From contig NC_088960.1 of assembly GCF_010111755.1 (NCBI RefSeq), positions 868,001 to 932,000 of the forward strand: a stretch of DNA of 64,000 nt, in the 5' to 3' direction. The notes below the pieces were generated by a model. The model saw only the letters and a list, made by a program, of their open reading frames with translations. It was not told where the DNA came from and made no database searches. Shown here in pieces: positions 60,214 to 64,000 of the stretch; the stretch's first letter is position 1, and the number at the start of each line of letters is the position of its first letter. The DNA comes from Nakaseomyces glabratus. Taxonomy: Eukaryota > Ascomycota > Saccharomycetes > Saccharomycetales > Saccharomycetaceae. The position numbers were made by a program, and so were the translations under genes.

Positions 60214-60554
60214 TGTTGTCCCGGTGTGTACAGCTAGGTTATGCAGGAACTGTATTTATAGTACAATTGCAAGCACAAAGAATAAGTGCTTCTTAAATAT
60301 CCTATGTTTTGTATCAACTGCAGTGCATCCGGATCAGTTTTTTTTTGATCTTTTCCAGGCCCTTTTTAAATTGTCTCTTGTTGTGAGTTTTCAGTGCAAT
60401 GACAAAGACAAATGCGATGAGATAGAAACTTCTAGAAGAGCTAGTAAATTGCAAAAGTATGTACAAGAATAGCTAGAGAATAAGTTACAGAGAGTCAAAG
60501 AAAGATTCTATAAAATGGGTTGTTTTTGTTTGTGTTGAAAATGGCCATGTCTTA
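60214..60554. other. CPR6 promoter and COA4 3' region
   Basis: A 341-bp spacer. Besides the heat-shock element there is a run of nine T near 60338; no gene. Confidence 0.5.
60424..60438. promoter_or_regulatory. Perfect three-unit heat-shock element before CPR6
   Basis: AGAAACTTCTAGAAG has alternating nGAAn, nTTCn, nGAAn units with exact spacing, the canonical Hsf1 site. It lies 211 bp upstream of the CPR6 start. Cpr6 is an Hsf1 target in S. cerevisiae. Confidence 0.85.
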
Positions 60555-60815
60555 TTAGGAATCTCTATCAACAGTCTTGACACGGTCCCTGTTACCGTTG
60601 GACTCCCAACACTCTTTGAACTTGGCCATCTCGGGAAAACACTGTCGCCAGTCGTTCGTCTCCGCGTGGCACAGTTGCAATGCCAAGTTCTCAACGTAAC
60701 ACCCGGTGTCCGTGATCCTCTTGTCCCAGCTATCCCGCTCCGAGCCGTCCTGCTCTTCCTCTACCATCTCCTTGTATTGCTCCAACGCCTCCTTGTAGTA
60801 CCGCGACTCAGACAT
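60555..60815 (-). CDS. COA4: Twin CX9C protein for cytochrome oxidase assembly
   Basis: A short protein of 86 residues from the ATG at 60815; the frame extends 16 codons further without another ATG in place. It carries the twin CX9C signature of the mitochondrial intermembrane space: C-YVENLALQL-C and C-FPEMAKFKE-C, with the usual helix-turn-helix spacing. Proteins of this type are imported and oxidised by Mia40. Coa4 (formerly Cmc3) supports cytochrome c oxidase assembly. S. cerevisiae Coa4 has 108 residues; position beside CPR6 (YLR216-YLR218) supports the name. Confidence 0.88.
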   Translation of the reverse strand: MSESRYYKEALEQYKEMVEEEQDGSERDSWDKRITDTGCYVENLALQLCHAETNDWRQCFPEMAKFKECWESNGNRDRVKTVDRDS

Positions 60816-61439
60816 CGTTCCTTTTTTGAAATATTGGCAATGGCACCATACACCTTGAAACAAGTTTCCCCCAGTTGTAACCTACCACCACCCACCAAAT
60901 TCCTCTAAAATATATATATAATACCAGCACACATTGTATATATTGAACTGAATACCAGTTATCCCCTTATTTTCTCACAGAAGGGCATCCTTGGGGGACC
61001 GCTTTAAGACCTGATAGCGATCACATGAACAAAAGTTTCAGAACGTCCACAATGATATACATATACTTACACACGTAAAATCATATGATTACCGTACATA
61101 ATATCATAACAAATAACGAATACACATGATCACATGTACATAACGATATAAATAGCTGGTTTCTTCGATTTTTTCGATTTTTTCGATTTTTTCTGAAATT
61201 TTTCCTTTTCGGCCTGTCCGCTTTGAAACTTTCCCGTCCTTTTTGTCATTCTGGCTTCTCGACTCTCGGTGCCCTCTTTGCTGAGCTCGCTGGCTCGCTG
61301 GAGGGAAGGGGGACAAGGAAGCAATTGGTCGATCACTAAAGTTGACTTTTTAATTTAATTTAGCTTTATCTTGGTATACTTGAACATAGTTTGACTGACA
61401 ACAATATAGTAAGAGAACAAGAAACCCCCAATAATCTAG
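60816..61439. other. Divergent COA4-SEC31 intergenic region
   Basis: A 624-bp divergent promoter region and the junction between YLR- and YDL-type blocks. It contains the TTCGATTTT tandem repeat and a GC-richer patch (about 61210-61320). Minus-strand frames through the patch have repeated Lys/Ser/Glu residues caused by the repeat and are not taken as genes. Confidence 0.55.
61164..61190. repeat. Three tandem copies of TTCGATTTT
   Basis: Three perfect 9-bp units about 250-275 bp upstream of SEC31, followed by a further partial unit. Confidence 0.92.
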
Positions 61440-64000
61440 ATGGTGAGAATCGCTGAGTATTCGCGTACCGCCACTTTTGCATGGTCCAATGACAGGATCC
61501 CTTACTTGGTCTCTGGTACCGCGTCAGGTACCATTGACGCTGATTTCTCTAATGAGTCCAAGCTTGAGTTGTGGTCCCTGCTAGGCACTGATGCTGATAA
61601 GCCCAGCCACTCTGTTTCCACAGATGCCAAGTTCAAAGATCTCGACTGGTCCGCTGATAACAAGTATATCGCCGGTGCTATGGACAATGGTGCCGTCGAG
61701 ATCTACGAGTTCAACAGTAGCAAACAGGAGTTGAAGAAACAGGGCTCTTTCAAGAACCATTCTACCGTGGTCAGAACCGTGAAGTTCAACAGCAAGCAAA
61801 ACAACGTGCTCCTGTCCGGTGGTAACTCCCAGGAGATCTTCATATGGGATCTGAACAAGCTGCTGGACTCTAAGGCCAACTACCAGCCATTGACGCCCGG
61901 CGTGTCCATGTCCCCTATCGACGAGATCCATTCTTTGTCATGGAACAAGTCCCTAGCCCACGTATTCGCATCCGCTAGCAACTCTTCCTTCGCCTCCATC
62001 TGGGATCTAAAGGCTAAGAAGGAGGTTATCCACTTGAGTTACACTTCCCAAAACACAGGACTGAAGTCTGACTTCTCCGCAGTCGAATGGCACCCACTGA
62101 ACTCTACCAGAGTCGCCACAGCTACTTCCAACGATAACGAACCATTGATCTTGGTATGGGATCTAAGGAACTCAAACACCCCATTGCAGACATTGTCAGC
62201 CGCAAACAACCAAGGACACGGCCACTCCAAGGGTATCCTTTCCCTAGACTGGTGCCAACAGGACGAAAACTTGCTGCTGTCCAGTGCCCGTGACAGCTCC
62301 GTAATGCTATGGAACCCTCAATCCGGTGAAGCCCTAACAGAATACAACACTACCGGCAACTGGTGCTTCAAGTCCAAGTTCGCCCCACAAGCCCCAGACC
62401 TGTTTGCCTTTGCCACATTGGACGGCAAGAAGATCGAGGTTCAAACTCTACAAAACTATGAAACTACTCTGGACGAGGAAGTCTCCAAGACAAAACAGCA
62501 AGAGTCCGAAACTGACTTCTGGAACCACGTATCCGAAGAAAAGGCCGAAATCAAATCCACTGTGGTCCACTTACAAGCGCCATCCTGGTACGGTAACAAA
62601 TCCGCCTCTGCCCAATGGGCCTTCGGTGGTAAATTGGTCCAAGTCACCAAGGATGGTAAAGGTGTCGAAGTCAACAAACCTGAAATCACCGACCTAAAAT
62701 CTGACGACACATTAAAGAATGCACTAGCTTCAAAGGATTTCCAACCTCTGATCAACCAAAGACTCGTCAAGGTCGTTAATGAAACTAATGAAGAAGACTG
62801 GAACTTACTTGAAAAACTGTCCATGGATGGTAAAGAAGAATTCTTGAAGGAAGCATTAGAATTAGACGAAGAGGAGGATGAAGAAAAGGACCAAGAAGGA
62901 AAGGACGGCGACGAATTTTTCCAAAAGATAGAAAGCAACTTCCAACCTTCTGGCTCTTTTAAGATTGACAGCAACGAAGAATCTGTTATCAACAATATCC
63001 TGTCTGGAAACAACAGCAAAGCTGTATCTGAATTGTTAAAATCCGGCTCTATTCTTGAAGCATTCGTTGTTGCAGTCACCTGTAATGACGAGAAATTGAA
63101 AGAAGACGTCAAGGATGCTTATTTCGCCGCTCACGGAAAGGAATCAAGCTTATCTAGAGTCTTATTTTCTTCTTCGAAGAAGAATTCGGATGATATTGTC
63201 GAAAACTTAGACATTTCTCAATGGAAGTACATCACCAAGTCTATATACAACTTCCATGCTAATGACGAGGTAGAAAGAACAAACAAGCTGCTACAGTTGG
63301 GTGATAGATTACTGGCCAACAAGAACAGACAGGATGCTCTTGTCATATACATTGCGGCAGGTTCCCTAGACAAGATTGCCACTGTTTGGCTAAACGAGTT
63401 CTCTACTCTTGAGAACAAGATCAAGGATCAAGAAAAAACTATCTACGAAGCGCATATTGAATGTTTAACCGAATTCGTGGAAAGATTCACCATTCTATCT
63501 AACTTTGTCGGAAAGAAGCAGAAGATCACCAACGAGTCCCTAATTTCTAAATTTTTAGAATTTATCAACATAACTTCCGCAACTGGTAACTTCGATTTGG
63601 CTTTATTGTTTTTGGATATCCTTCCAGAAGATAACGAGTATGTCATTGCAGAAAAGAAGAGAGTGATGGTTGCATCTGGTAAGGTTGTCGATCAATCTCA
63701 ATCTAGAAAGGGCAAATATGGCTCCCATGCGAACCTTGCCTCAGCTGGATTTTCTGGTCACGCCAAACAACCTGTTAACTTGCCTCCAACAGCTGCACCA
63801 TTTGCTGCCCAAACAATGGGTGGATACGCACCACAAGCAGTTGGGGCCGTTCCAACTCCAGCGGTACCAGTTCCTCAAACACGTAATGCATCAGTTAGTA
63901 TAAAGTCAAACCCTTACGGTCCAGCAGGTACCAACGTAGGTACGTCTGACAACAAGTTCAATGCTTATGCTCCTCCAACTCATACGCAAGTACCAGTAGC
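61440..64000 (+). CDS. SEC31: COPII outer-coat subunit Sec31, N-terminal part, 3' end outside window
   Basis: The ATG at 61440 opens a frame that stays open to the right edge: 853 full codons. The start MVRIAEYSRTATFAWSND fits Sec31. Residues 1 to about 330 form a seven-blade WD40 propeller (VKFNSKQNNVLLSGGNSQEIFIWD-type blades, split as LLSGGNS and EIFIWD). A short acidic linker follows, then the alpha-solenoid (about 380-740) that makes the edge of the COPII cage, then the start of the Pro/Ala-rich region that activates Sar1 GTPase through Sec23. Its partner SEC13 lies in the same window. In S. cerevisiae SEC31 is on chromosome IV, not next to COA4. Confidence 0.96.
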   Translation, partial: MVRIAEYSRTATFAWSNDRIPYLVSGTASGTIDADFSNESKLELWSLLGTDADKPSHSVSTDAKFKDLDWSADNKYIAGAMDNGAVEIYEFNSSKQELKKQGSFKNHSTVVRTVKFNSKQNNVLLSGGNSQEIFIWDLNKLLDSKANYQPLTPGVSMSPIDEIHSLSWNKSLAHVFASASNSSFASIWDLKAKKEVIHLSYTSQNTGLKSDFSAVEWHPLNSTRVATATSNDNEPLILVWDLRNSNTPLQTLSAANNQGHGHSKGILSLDWCQQDENLLLSSARDSSVMLWNPQSGEALTEYNTTGNWCFKSKFAPQAPDLFAFATLDGKKIEVQTLQNYETTLDEEVSKTKQQESETDFWNHVSEEKAEIKSTVVHLQAPSWYGNKSASAQWAFGGKLVQVTKDGKGVEVNKPEITDLKSDDTLKNALASKDFQPLINQRLVKVVNETNEEDWNLLEKLSMDGKEEFLKEALELDEEEDEEKDQEGKDGDEFFQKIESNFQPSGSFKIDSNEESVINNILSGNNSKAVSELLKSGSILEAFVVAVTCNDEKLKEDVKDAYFAAHGKESSLSRVLFSSSKKNSDDIVENLDISQWKYITKSIYNFHANDEVERTNKLLQLGDRLLANKNRQDALVIYIAAGSLDKIATVWLNEFSTLENKIKDQEKTIYEAHIECLTEFVERFTILSNFVGKKQKITNESLISKFLEFINITSATGNFDLALLFLDILPEDNEYVIAEKKRVMVASGKVVDQSQSRKGKYGSHANLASAGFSGHAKQPVNLPPTAAPFAAQTMGGYAPQAVGAVPTPAVPVPQTRNASVSIKSNPYGPAGTNVGTSDNKFNAYAPPTHTQVPV

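Noticed and set aside
61104..61336. Minus-strand frames rich in Lys/Ser/Glu between COA4 and SEC31
   Set aside because: Their repeated residues come directly from the TTCGATTTT tandem array; no support as genes.
1..64000. Search for a point centromere
   Set aside because: No CDEIII-like sequence next to a long AT stretch and a CDEI motif was found.

Overview
The window is nuclear DNA of a budding yeast of the family Saccharomycetaceae. All genes recognised are closely related to Saccharomyces cerevisiae genes, the standard code fits (CTG read as Leu), no protein-coding intron is needed, and blocks of genes keep the S. cerevisiae order. Which gene neighbours are kept and which are missing (for example NOP14 inserted between a CLB3/CLB4 cyclin and ATG38) points to a species that descends from the whole-genome duplication, possibly Nakaseomyces-like. 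The species cannot be fixed from this sequence alone.

Layout, with S. cerevisiae block names from memory. (1) 1-11.6 kb is a YNL274-279 block: end of GOR1, then BOR1, MET2, CAF120 and PRM1, all four on the minus strand. (2) 12.1-22.6 kb is a YDR499-506 block: LCD1/DDC2, SAM2 (or SAM1), LPP1, PSP1 and the multicopper oxidase GMC1. (3) An intron-containing tRNA-Leu(CAA) at 22.9 kb sits at the junction to the next block. (4) 23.4-36.9 kb is a YOR084-091 block: LPX1, OST3, TCB1, YVC1, VPS21, PTC5, TMA46. (5) 37.5-41.4 kb is a YAL022-023 pair: FUN26 and PMT2. (6) 41.9-60.8 kb is a YLR207-218 block: HRD3, SEC13, PNP1, a B-type cyclin, NOP14 (a YDL gene in S. cerevisiae), ATG38, TUB4, CRR1, CDC123, CPR6, COA4. 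(7) From 61.44 kb to the right edge is the 5' part of SEC31.

The content is housekeeping: methionine/SAM synthesis (MET2, SAM2), ER and secretory functions (OST3, PMT2, HRD3, SEC13, SEC31, TCB1, VPS21), the cell cycle and checkpoint (LCD1, the cyclin, TUB4), ribosome and translation factor assembly (NOP14, TMA46, CDC123) and transporters. I see no mobile element, LTR, CRISPR array, centromere or telomere.

The most informative signals outside the genes are promoter motifs that fit their genes. Met31/32-type sites lie before MET2 and SAM2. A perfect pheromone response element precedes PRM1 and a perfect three-unit heat-shock element precedes CPR6. PAC motifs precede TMA46, NOP14 and CDC123, joined by RRPE at the first two. 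The MET2 upstream region also holds three different short tandem repeats. Several reading frames extend upstream of the true ATG; starts here were set at the ATG that fits the family. No clearly new biological system was found.
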